Shown: in pieces, positions 35,926-43,389 of the stretch
How positions within the stretch are numbered: the stretch's first letter is position 1
Layout of the letters: every line of letters starts with the position of its first letter
Origin: Sphingomonas aurantiaca
GTDB taxonomy: Bacteria; Pseudomonadota; Alphaproteobacteria; Sphingomonadales; Sphingomonadaceae
Direction of reading: 5' to 3'
Length of the DNA: 64,000 bases
NCBI RefSeq assembly: GCF_003050705.1
Contig: NZ_QAOG01000006.1
Location: forward strand, 266,078-330,077
Position numbers and translations under genes: made by a program
Notes under the pieces: model-generated
Told to the model about the DNA's origin: nothing
Database searches by the model: none
Seen by the model: the letters and a program-made list of their open reading frames with translations, nothing else

Positions 35926-37010
35926 AGGCGGAGGTCGGCGGACTGGCGTCACAGGCGACCGATCTCGTGGTCGTGATCGTCAATTATCGCACCGGCAAGC
36001 TGGTCATCGACTGCCTTGCTAGCCTCGCACCGGAGATCGCCGCGCACCCGGGCGTACACGTGCTGATCGTCGACAATGCGTCGAACGACGGCTCCGACCT
36101 GCTGCTGCAAGACGCACTACGGGACAGAGGCTGGGACGACTGGGCACGCCTCCACCGATCGGACGTGAACGGCGGTTTTGCCTATGCCAACAACATCGCC
36201 ATCGCGCAGATCCTCGCGTCATGCAGCTCCGCACTATCACGAAGTCGCGCGCTGATATGGATGCTTAACCCCGACACGCTCGTACGGCCCGGCGCGGTCG
36301 GGCACATCCTGCGCTTCATGCAGGCCCATCCCCATGCCGGCGCGATCGGGACCGCTATCGAGGACGCGTCGGGAGACTTGTGGCCCTATGCCTTCCGCTT
36401 CCATTCGCTCGCCGGCGAGCTTGAAAACGCGCTGCGCAGCGGTATTGCGACCCGTCTGCTGCGGGACCGGTCCCTTGCCCAGAAAATGGCAAAGCATGCG
36501 ACTCAAGTCGATTGGGTATCGGGCGCGAGCATGGTGCTGCGCGGGGCGGTGTTCGAAACCACCGGCATGTTCGACGAAGACTATTTCCTTTATTTCGAGG
36601 AAACCGATTTCTTCCACAGCGTCGCCCGCGCGGGTTGGGAGCGCTGGTATGTGCCGCAAGCGCGCGTGCAGCACATATCGGGACAAAGTACCGGACTGAC
36701 CGCGCACGACGCCGCACGACGCCGCGTTCCGGCCTATTGGCACCATTCCCGCCGCCGGTACCTGGTCAAGAATCACGGGCGCGCCTATGCGGTCGTCACG
36801 GACCTCATCACGCTCCTCGGCATCGCGATCTGGCGCCTGCGCTGCGTGATACGACGCCGCCCGCACGGTGCGTCCCCCCATTTCGTCCGGGACTTTCTAC
36901 GCTACTCCGCGATGGCGCATCTCGACATTCGCGCAAACGCCGCCTTGGCCTCCGCGACGACCACCGGTCCGTGTCCGCTGGCCGCAAATCCCGTGGCCCG
37001 CTCGATCTGA
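35922..37010 (+). CDS. Family 2 glycosyltransferase (rhamnosyltransferase-like)
   Basis: A 362-residue GT2 enzyme starting with GTG that overlaps the PKS stop by four bases. Motifs are LVVVIVNYRTGKLVIDCLAS, VLIVDNASNDGSD, DVNGGFAYANNIAIAQIL and WMLNPDTLVRPGAV, typical of WbbL-like rhamnosyl or related transferases. FDEDYFLYFEETDFFHSVAR carries the acidic catalytic region. It probably adds a sugar in repeat-unit assembly, but its coupling to the PKS raises the possibility that it glycosylates, or works alongside, the NRPS-PKS product. It ends 31 bases from the convergent sugar-phosphate transferase gene. Confidence 0.9.
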   Translation: MKAEVGGLASQATDLVVVIVNYRTGKLVIDCLASLAPEIAAHPGVHVLIVDNASNDGSDLLLQDALRDRGWDDWARLHRSDVNGGFAYANNIAIAQILASCSSALSRSRALIWMLNPDTLVRPGAVGHILRFMQAHPHAGAIGTAIEDASGDLWPYAFRFHSLAGELENALRSGIATRLLRDRSLAQKMAKHATQVDWVSGASMVLRGAVFETTGMFDEDYFLYFEETDFFHSVARAGWERWYVPQARVQHISGQSTGLTAHDAARRRVPAYWHHSRRRYLVKNHGRAYAVVTDLITLLGIAIWRLRCVIRRRPHGASPHFVRDFLRYSAMAHLDIRANAALASATTTGPCPLAANPVARSI

Positions 37011-37041
37011 TCCAACACGGGGCAGCGGTGTCTCGAAGCCG

Positions 37042-38553
37042 CTAGACTCCACGCTGGAACGGCACGGTCACGATCGTGAGGAACAGGATCCGTACGTCGA
37101 AGGCAAGCGACCAGCGTTCGCAGTAATAAAGGTCATGCTCCAAACGGCGGATCAGCTTCTCGCACGTGTCCGTCTCTCCACGCAGCCCGCAGACTTGCGC
37201 CCAACCGGTGATGCCCGGTTTGACCCGGTGCCGGGCATGATAGTCGTGCGTCACCTCGCCAAAGCGCACCCCGCCCGCCCGTGTCGAGGCGGCATGCGGG
37301 CGCGGACCGACGATCGACATTTCGCCGAGCACGACGTTGACGAGTTGGGGCAGCTCATCGAGGCTCCATCGCCGCAGAAACGCGCCGACACGGGTAACGC
37401 GCGGATCACCACGCCGCGCCTGTTCGAGCGTCGTGTGGTTGCACGCCCGGACGTGCATGCTGCGAAATTTCCAGATGCGGAAGCTCCTGCAATTATACCC
37501 CTCACGGTCCTGCCGGAAAAAGACGGGCCCGCGCGTCTCGATCCAGATCGCGGCCGCGATGCCGAGCAGCAACGGCGCGAGGATCACCAGCAGACCCGTG
37601 GCAACCACGCGATCCGCCACGCTTTTGGTCGCCGCGGCCAGTCCGGTCAGCGGCGGGTCCGCCACCGTTTCCAACGGCAGATTGCCGAGAAACACGGTCC
37701 GGCTGCGCGGCGCAGGATCAAGCCTGGAGACGAGGCGGACGCGCACGGGTGTCTGCGCCAGCAGGTCGAGGACGGTCGCGATCCGTTCCGGCGCAACCTC
37801 GGACAGGATCACGATCACCTGGTCGAGCTGGCCGCGCCTGATCGCGGCGATCAGCTCGGACATTCCCCCCGCACCGGCGTGATCATCCAAGCCGCTGCGC
37901 GTCGTGTCGAGATCGGCATATTGCCCGCAGATCGAAACGGTCAGCCATGGATGTTTTTCCAGATGCTCGGTTATTCGCCGGGTACTGGCGGTCGTGCCGA
38001 CGACCGCGCTGCGCAGATCGAACGCACCTTGACCCCGCGTCCACCGCGCGAGCGCAACGCCGGCGAACCGCATTACCGGGACGGCGATTCCCCCCAGCAT
38101 CGCGAACTGCATCGCCCAGCGCGACGGGACGTCGATCGACGCCCGCAGAAGGAAGCCAATGATCGCAACGAACATGATGACCGACGACCAGATGATCGCC
38201 GACCGGATTGCGGCCGTGTAAGAAAAGCGATCCTCCGGCCCGAGGCCGCCCAAGCCATGGACCACGACGACATGGAGCATGGTGATGACCAGCGTGGACC
38301 GGATAAGGGCCTCTGCCAGGGGAGGCGCGATTGCCCCGTACAGCGAGGTCGCCGCCCACCACGCGGCGGCGAGAAGCCCCAGGACTTCGAGCCCGATCGC
38401 CACGATATCGGCGACCGCGCCGGGCACCCTTCTGGACAGCGCCCATCGCGGTCGCGATTGCCTCGCGGCCGTAGTGCGGCCGGTCGACCAGACGCCCTGC
38501 ACGTCCCCGAGGCTGGGCTGCCGGAGCGCGGTGTTCGGGAAAAAATGTCGCAT
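37042..38553 (-). CDS. Polyprenyl-phosphate sugar-1-phosphate transferase (WcaJ/WbaP-like), initiates EPS
   Basis: A 503-residue inner-membrane protein. The N-terminal half has four to five hydrophobic segments and a cytoplasmic nucleotide-binding-like domain (SAVVGTTASTRRITEHL). The C-terminal catalytic domain has GPVFFRQDREGYNCRSFRIW and KFRSMHV, RVTRVGAFLRRWSLDELPQL, EMSIVGPRPHAA and KPGITGWAQVCGLRGET, all diagnostic of bacterial sugar transferases. It moves a sugar phosphate, usually glucose- or galactose-1-phosphate, to undecaprenyl phosphate, the first step of repeat-unit synthesis. It reads leftwards, divergent from the small LuxR-type gene. Confidence 0.93.
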   Translation of the reverse strand: MRHFFPNTALRQPSLGDVQGVWSTGRTTAARQSRPRWALSRRVPGAVADIVAIGLEVLGLLAAAWWAATSLYGAIAPPLAEALIRSTLVITMLHVVVVHGLGGLGPEDRFSYTAAIRSAIIWSSVIMFVAIIGFLLRASIDVPSRWAMQFAMLGGIAVPVMRFAGVALARWTRGQGAFDLRSAVVGTTASTRRITEHLEKHPWLTVSICGQYADLDTTRSGLDDHAGAGGMSELIAAIRRGQLDQVIVILSEVAPERIATVLDLLAQTPVRVRLVSRLDPAPRSRTVFLGNLPLETVADPPLTGLAAATKSVADRVVATGLLVILAPLLLGIAAAIWIETRGPVFFRQDREGYNCRSFRIWKFRSMHVRACNHTTLEQARRGDPRVTRVGAFLRRWSLDELPQLVNVVLGEMSIVGPRPHAASTRAGGVRFGEVTHDYHARHRVKPGITGWAQVCGLRGETDTCEKLIRRLEHDLYYCERWSLAFDVRILFLTIVTVPFQRGV

Positions 38554-38690
38554 CTGCCGAATGATGCCAGCGATCCGGGCAAACGATTATCGCCCCAAAT
38601 CAGCGCGGGAACACCGTACTGCAAAATACGGATATCCAATATGAACCCACATTGACATATAATCCGAGGCCAATACGAGGGGGGTAGATT
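38554..38690. promoter_or_regulatory. Divergent promoter region between sugar transferase and LuxR-type gene
   Basis: A TATAAT hexamer lies at 38658-38663, 28 bases before the ATG of the LuxR-type gene, but no good -35 lies 16-18 bases upstream; a TTGACA abuts it too closely to serve. AGGGGGG just before 38691 is a strong ribosome binding site. The promoter call is therefore tentative. Confidence 0.35.
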
Positions 38691-38909
38691 ATGGATCCAG
38701 TTGATCCCGAGGGGGTCAGTTCCTTGACCGCTCGAGAACTTCATATCCTTCGCCTTACCGCCGCGGGTTTTTCGGCCAAGGAGATCGCCAAGCAGTTGCG
38801 AATAGCACCGCGAACCGTCGAGCGACATATCGATCACGTCCGTCTCAAGACCCGGACCCGCAACCGTTCGCACATGGTCGCCTTCGCAGTGCGAAACGGA
38901 TGCGTCTAG
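38691..38909 (+). CDS. Stand-alone LuxR-type helix-turn-helix protein
   Basis: A 72-residue protein made almost only of a GerE/LuxR DNA-binding domain: LTARELHILRLTAAGFSAKE, then IAKQLRIAPRTVERHIDHVR. No receiver or ligand-binding domain is present. A strong AGGGGGG ribosome binding site supports the start. Small HTH-only regulators bind DNA as dimers and may act by level or by partnering with larger regulators. It is a paralogue of the gene at 39154. Its position next to the EPS initiating transferase suggests control of EPS, which is inference. Confidence 0.85.
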   Translation: MDPVDPEGVSSLTARELHILRLTAAGFSAKEIAKQLRIAPRTVERHIDHVRLKTRTRNRSHMVAFAVRNGCV

Positions 38910-39153
38910 CACTGTCGGGGTCGCGGACTACACGGCGGACTTGTACGTTACGCACAGCCCGTTCAGCGAATTAACGATACATTAATTAAATAAATCAAGG
39001 TATGGTTTTGGCAATAGGGGTATGTGACTGATTATACTTATTAAATCATGATCAATTATTGCTGATTCTTGACCTAAAGGCATATCCAAACACGCCGCGG
39101 CGGGGGATCCCGCAATTTTTCAGTTACACCGTAGCGATAAATTGGGGGACGAT
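38910..39153. promoter_or_regulatory. AT-rich intergenic island upstream of second LuxR-type gene
   Basis: About 240 bases that are markedly AT-rich (for example ATTAACGATACATTAATTAA near 38970-38990) in an otherwise GC-rich window. No gene fits. It likely contains the promoter and regulator-binding sites for the gene at 39154. A TTGACC near 39067 could be a -35, without a good -10. Confidence 0.45.
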
Positions 39154-39411
39154 ATGCAATATGCATCAGCAATTTCACACCTGACCGCGCGTGAAGCGGA
39201 AGTGCTCCGCCTCGTTGCTCTGGGCCGCTCCGCCAAGGAAGTCGCCGTTGAGCTCAGCATCGCGCCATGCACCGTAGAGCGGCATATAGAAAATGTCCGG
39301 CTCAAGACGCGGACCCGGAACAGGGCCCATATGATCGCAGTCGTGATGCGCGATGGCTGGCTGGACGGCGTGCTGAGCTACAGCGCCCCGGTCAAGACGG
39401 CGGTCATGTAA
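39154..39411 (+). CDS. Stand-alone LuxR-type helix-turn-helix protein, paralogue of preceding
   Basis: An 85-residue protein from the ATG at 39154 (GGGGGAC upstream); a TTG 12 bases earlier is in frame but less likely. The domain is LTAREAEVLRLVALGRSAKE then VAVELSIAPCTVERHIENVR, followed by LKTRTRNRAHMIAVVMRDGW. It matches the neighbour at 38691 through the recognition helix (TVERHI..VRLKTRTRNR.HM), so the two probably recognise similar DNA and arose by duplication. A 14-residue tail of unknown role follows. Confidence 0.83.
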   Translation: MQYASAISHLTAREAEVLRLVALGRSAKEVAVELSIAPCTVERHIENVRLKTRTRNRAHMIAVVMRDGWLDGVLSYSAPVKTAVM

Positions 39412-39678
39412 TCCGACATCAGCCCCGACGGTTCACCATCACCAACGACGAACGTCGCCGCACCGTTCCGGCCGACGATGAATGCGGCTGCGCCACGCAA
39501 GCTTAGACGGCGTAGCAGGCATGATGAAGCGTCCGTAACAAGGATTGTGACCGGCCTCACGGGTGGGCTTTCGCCGCGCGGGTCACCTGCATCGAGGGAG
39601 AGGCGACAGCACTAACCGAAGCTCGCATTCTGACAGTTGCTCCCGACCGCAGTGCACGACGTCCCGATCCGCTCGGCC

Positions 39679-40530
39679 TCAGTGCATCGTCGCCATGAAC
39701 GGATACCAGTCGCGCCAATGGCCCTTGAGCGCATCCCCCTCGATCCTCTTGAACTCGATCCGGTAGTAATGAACTGGCGCGATGCCCGTGTTGCGAAAGG
39801 CCAGTACTGCCCCGGCATCGAGCGTGATGCAGCGCGGCATCGACAATCCGGTCGGCGGCTGCGAACGACCCGCATCGCCTCCCACCACAGCATCGAGCGC
39901 ATCGAACGCCCGCGTCGTATCAACCGCGAGTATCGCTGGAAAGCGGGTAGCCCTCGCAGAACCGCTGCGACCGGCCGGTACCGTTACTTCGGACAGACGG
40001 ATTGCCGCGTCTTCAAACAGCGTCCGGTCCCGTGCAACGCCACGACCGGACCACCCCACGCTCGGCGAATCCTCGTCGGTCCGCTTGAACTCGATCCGAA
40101 AAAAATGTTGCGGCGTGGTGCCCTGATTGACTGGCCGGTGCGGCGCCTGCGGATCCGCCGCGGTGCATTCGAGCGCCGGCGTGCCTTTCGGCGGCGGCGC
40201 GCTGTGCCAATGTTCGCCGTTCCGGCCACCCCCCGGTTCGAGATACTGCTCGCGCGGCCCGAGTCCTCCGAGGCTGGTCCGTCCAGACGATCGCGCGAAA
40301 ACCGACGGGTACGGGTGGCCATGCATCTGCATCGGGTAGCCCGGCGGATTTGCGACCTCCAGCAGCATGATGTGGTCATCCGCATACCGCACGCGATGGA
40401 CCATGGGGGCCGCGATTTCGGCGTCGTAGCGGGACGAAAACTCATAGCTTGCGCGATTGGACGGAGCGCGCTGTGCGGCGCCCCCGCTTGTCGCAACGAT
40501 TAAGAGCCACACTATGCGCGCAAGCCTCAT
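39679..40530 (-). CDS. Secreted protein of unknown function with an internal repeat (cupin-like)
   Basis: A 283-residue protein. The start at 40530 gives a signal peptide (MRLARIVWLLIVATSGGAAQ); an ATG at 40563 is less likely. Two similar segments, PQHFFRIEFKRTDEDS near the middle and PVHYYRIEFKRIEGDALKGH near the end, suggest a duplicated fold, probably two cupin-like halves. HGHPYPSVFA and EHWHSAPPP are histidine-rich and could bind metal. I do not recognise the family. It stands alone between the LuxR-type pair and the sugar-utilisation locus. Confidence 0.6.
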   Translation of the reverse strand: MRLARIVWLLIVATSGGAAQRAPSNRASYEFSSRYDAEIAAPMVHRVRYADDHIMLLEVANPPGYPMQMHGHPYPSVFARSSGRTSLGGLGPREQYLEPGGGRNGEHWHSAPPPKGTPALECTAADPQAPHRPVNQGTTPQHFFRIEFKRTDEDSPSVGWSGRGVARDRTLFEDAAIRLSEVTVPAGRSGSARATRFPAILAVDTTRAFDALDAVVGGDAGRSQPPTGLSMPRCITLDAGAVLAFRNTGIAPVHYYRIEFKRIEGDALKGHWRDWYPFMATMH

Positions 40531-40860
40531 GCCACGTCCCCAGCGTTGCGGCATCCATACCATGTGTCAGGCCATCGCGCTCGACTGAAAATGGCCGCAT
40601 CCACTGCGGCACGGCAGACCCGTGCGTATGCGCAGACCGAACTCAACCATTTCGCTTCAGGCCTGATTCGCACGGATGGCCAGACGCATCCCCCAACCGC
40701 GGGCGTTGCCCGGATCGCCGGCCGGTTATCCACCGATATCAACGCGTATCCGAAAATGTAGGTGATCGAATAAGCAATTGAATTGCGCATTGTTGCCCGA
40801 AGCCGGTAGCAAGGCCGCAAAGGTACGGATCACGATCGCGTACCATCCGGGGAGAGTAAG
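40531..40860. promoter_or_regulatory. Upstream region of the GH3-GH9 operon
   Basis: About 330 bases with no gene, divergent on the left and leading into the GH3 gene. GGGGAGAG just before 40861 is the ribosome binding site. An interrupted inverted repeat (GGTACG...CGTACC, 40822-40844) lies 17 bases from the start codon and could be an operator. The segment around 40760-40800 is relatively AT-rich and may hold the promoter. Confidence 0.4.
40822..40844. repeat. Inverted repeat GGTACG-11-CGTACC before the GH3 gene
   Basis: Six-base arms separated by 11 bases, placed between the presumed promoter and the ribosome binding site. A sugar-responsive repressor could bind here. The arms are short, so chance is not excluded. 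Confidence 0.3.
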
Positions 40861-43389
40861 ATGTCGGCAGGGTTTTCCACGTTAACGATCGCGCTGCTGC
40901 TGCAGTCGGCGGCGACGCCGGTAGCCCCGCCCACCGCCCCCGTGTCGGCGGTCGCGCATCCCGAAATCTGGCCGACCGCCAACGCGCGCCCCTTGCGCGA
41001 TCCGAAGGTCGAGGCGCGGATCGATGCGCTCCTGAAACGCATGTCGGTCGCGGACAAGATCGGCCAGCTGATCCAGGTCGACATCGCCAGCATCGAGCCG
41101 TCCGACCTGCGCACCTACAAGCTCGGCTCGATCCTCAACGGCGGCAATGCGGGCCCTGGCGGCAACGATCTCGCCCCGCCGATCGAGTGGCTCAAACTCG
41201 CCGACCAGTTCTATGACGCGTCGATGGCACGCAGCGACGGCCGCCCGGCGATCCCGGTGATCTGGGGCACCGACGCCGTCCACGGCAACAACAACATCCC
41301 CGGTGCGACTCTCTTCCCGCACAATATCGGCCTCGGCGCCGCGCGCGATCGCGACCTGATGCGCGAGATCGGCCACGTCACCGCGATCGAGACCGCCGCC
41401 GCCGGCATCGACTGGACGTTCGCGCCGACGCTCGCGGTCGTCCGCGACGATCGCTGGGGCCGCACCTATGAGAGCTATTCCGAAGAGCCGCAGATCCAGG
41501 CCGACTATGCCGGCGCGGTGATCGAAGGCGTCCAGGGCAAGGTCGGCACGAAGGACTTCCTCGCCCCCGACCACGTGATCGCGACGACCAAGCACTTCCT
41601 CGGCGACGGCGGCACCGGCGGCCGCGACCAAGGCGACGCGCGCATCCCCGAAACGACGCTGCGCGACATCCATCTCGGCGGCTATCCCGCGGCGATCGAG
41701 GCGGGCACACAATCGGTGATGGCCAGCTTCTCCAGCTGGAACGGCGCGAAGATGCACGGCAACAAGAGCCTGCTGACCGGCGTGCTCAAGGACCGCCTCC
41801 ACTTCGACGGCTTCGTCGTCGGCGACTGGAACGGCCACGGTCAGGTCGACGGCTGCTCGAACGAGAGCTGCGCCGCGGCGATCAACGCCGGGCTCGACAT
41901 GTTCATGTATTCGGGCAGCGGCTGGAAGACGCTCTACGCCAACACGCTGAAACAGGCGCAGTCGGGCGAGATCCCCGCCGCGCGCCTCGACGACGCGGTC
42001 CGCCGTATCCTGCGCGTGAAGATCCGTGCGGGCACGTTCGATCGCGGTCGCCCGTCGTCGCGTGCGCTCGCGGGCAAGATGACCCTGATCGGGGCCGCCG
42101 ACCACCGCGCGATCGCTCGGCGCGCGGCACGCGAGTCGATGGTCCTGCTCAAGAACGAAGGCGGCCTGCTCCCGCTCAAACCCGCCGCGAACATCCTGGT
42201 CGCCGGCGGCGGCGCGGACAACATCCCGCAACAGGCCGGCGGCTGGTCGCTGACGTGGCAGGGCGGCGGCACCACCAATGCGGACTTCCCCAACGCGCAG
42301 ACGATCTGGTCGGGGATCAGCACCGCGGTCAAAGATGCCGGCGGCACCGCGACGCTCTCGGCGGACGGCAGCTACGCCAAGAAGCCCGACGCGGCGATCG
42401 TCGTGTTCGGCGAACAGCCCTATGCGGAGTTCAAGGGTGACCGCCCGAACCTCGAATACAGCCCCGACGACAAGGCCGACCTCGACCTGTTGCGCAAGCT
42501 GAAGGCCGCAGGCGTCCCCGTCGTCGCGGTATTCCTGTCCGGCCGCCCGCTCTGGGTTAACGCCGAACTCAACGCCTCCGATGCGTTCGTCGCGGCGTTC
42601 CTGCCGGGCAGCGAGGGCGGCGGCGTCGCCGATGTGCTGTTCCGCAAGAAAGACGGCAGCGTCGCCAACGACTTCCGCGGCAAGCTGAGCTTCTCCTGGC
42701 CGAAGCGCCCCGACCAGTACGTCCTCAACCGCACCGACCCCGGCTACGACCCGCTGTTCGCGTTCGGCTATGGCCTCAGCTACGCCAAGCCGGGCACGGT
42801 CCCCAAGCTCGACGAGGCGCGTCCCGCCGGCATGGCCGCGTCGTTCAACGGAACGGTCTTCGGCAAGGGCCGCGTTCCCGAGGGTTGGTCGCTGACCCTG
42901 GTCGAGCAGGGCCAGTCGAAGGTTCGCCTGCTCGGTGTCAACGCAACGACCGCGACCAGGCGCCTCGCCGCCTCCGCCGTCGATCGTCGCCGCCAGGAGG
43001 ACGCACGCGCGTTCGTCTGGGCGGGCGGTCCTGCGGACACGCGGATCGAGGCGTCGGGCCCGCTCGACCTGACACGCGAGAGCAACGGCGAACTGAGCCT
43101 GGTCGTCGACGTCCGCGTCGACCGTCCCGCCACCGCGCCGGTCGCGCTCGGTATGGTCAGCACCGACGGCAAGGCGGTCACTGTCCCGATCACCAGGATG
43201 CTCGCTACGGCCAAGGTCGGCGACTGGCAGCAGGTGATCGTCCCGCTGCAATGCTTCGCCAAGCGCGGCATCGACATGGCGCACGTCACCGCGCCGTTCC
43301 TGATCGCCACGGACGGCACGCTCGGCGTGTCGATCTCCGACGTGAAGATCGATTCCGCACCCGTATCGATTACCAAATGCGGCGACTGA
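40861..43389 (+). CDS. Glycoside hydrolase family 3, ExoP/beta-glucan glucohydrolase type
   Basis: An 842-residue secreted enzyme with a short N-terminal hydrophobic segment (LTIALLLQSAATPVA). The GH3 N-domain has IPVIWGTDAVHGNNNI, the KHF segment ATTKHFLGDGGTGGRDQG and the nucleophile Asp322 in FVVGDWNGHG. The GH3 C-domain follows (ESMVLLKNEGGLLPL, FGYGLSYA). The last 170 residues are an ExoP-like galactose-binding-type domain. The group releases glucose from beta-1,3/1,4-glucans or cello-oligosaccharides. The GH9 gene begins within the last codons of this gene, so the two are coupled. The most likely role is periplasmic or surface trimming of beta-glucan. Confidence 0.93.
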   Translation: MSAGFSTLTIALLLQSAATPVAPPTAPVSAVAHPEIWPTANARPLRDPKVEARIDALLKRMSVADKIGQLIQVDIASIEPSDLRTYKLGSILNGGNAGPGGNDLAPPIEWLKLADQFYDASMARSDGRPAIPVIWGTDAVHGNNNIPGATLFPHNIGLGAARDRDLMREIGHVTAIETAAAGIDWTFAPTLAVVRDDRWGRTYESYSEEPQIQADYAGAVIEGVQGKVGTKDFLAPDHVIATTKHFLGDGGTGGRDQGDARIPETTLRDIHLGGYPAAIEAGTQSVMASFSSWNGAKMHGNKSLLTGVLKDRLHFDGFVVGDWNGHGQVDGCSNESCAAAINAGLDMFMYSGSGWKTLYANTLKQAQSGEIPAARLDDAVRRILRVKIRAGTFDRGRPSSRALAGKMTLIGAADHRAIARRAARESMVLLKNEGGLLPLKPAANILVAGGGADNIPQQAGGWSLTWQGGGTTNADFPNAQTIWSGISTAVKDAGGTATLSADGSYAKKPDAAIVVFGEQPYAEFKGDRPNLEYSPDDKADLDLLRKLKAAGVPVVAVFLSGRPLWVNAELNASDAFVAAFLPGSEGGGVADVLFRKKDGSVANDFRGKLSFSWPKRPDQYVLNRTDPGYDPLFAFGYGLSYAKPGTVPKLDEARPAGMAASFNGTVFGKGRVPEGWSLTLVEQGQSKVRLLGVNATTATRRLAASAVDRRRQEDARAFVWAGGPADTRIEASGPLDLTRESNGELSLVVDVRVDRPATAPVALGMVSTDGKAVTVPITRMLATAKVGDWQQVIVPLQCFAKRGIDMAHVTAPFLIATDGTLGVSISDVKIDSAPVSITKCGD

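Noticed and set aside
36868..38655. 595-codon open frame opposite the sugar-phosphate transferase
   Set aside because: Shadow of a gene with diagnostic sugar-transferase motifs.
39378..39560. Leftward 60-codon open frame overlapping the second LuxR-type gene
   Set aside because: Overlaps a well-supported gene; its apparent repeats reflect local repetitive DNA (GACGA/CGAACG) and not a known protein.
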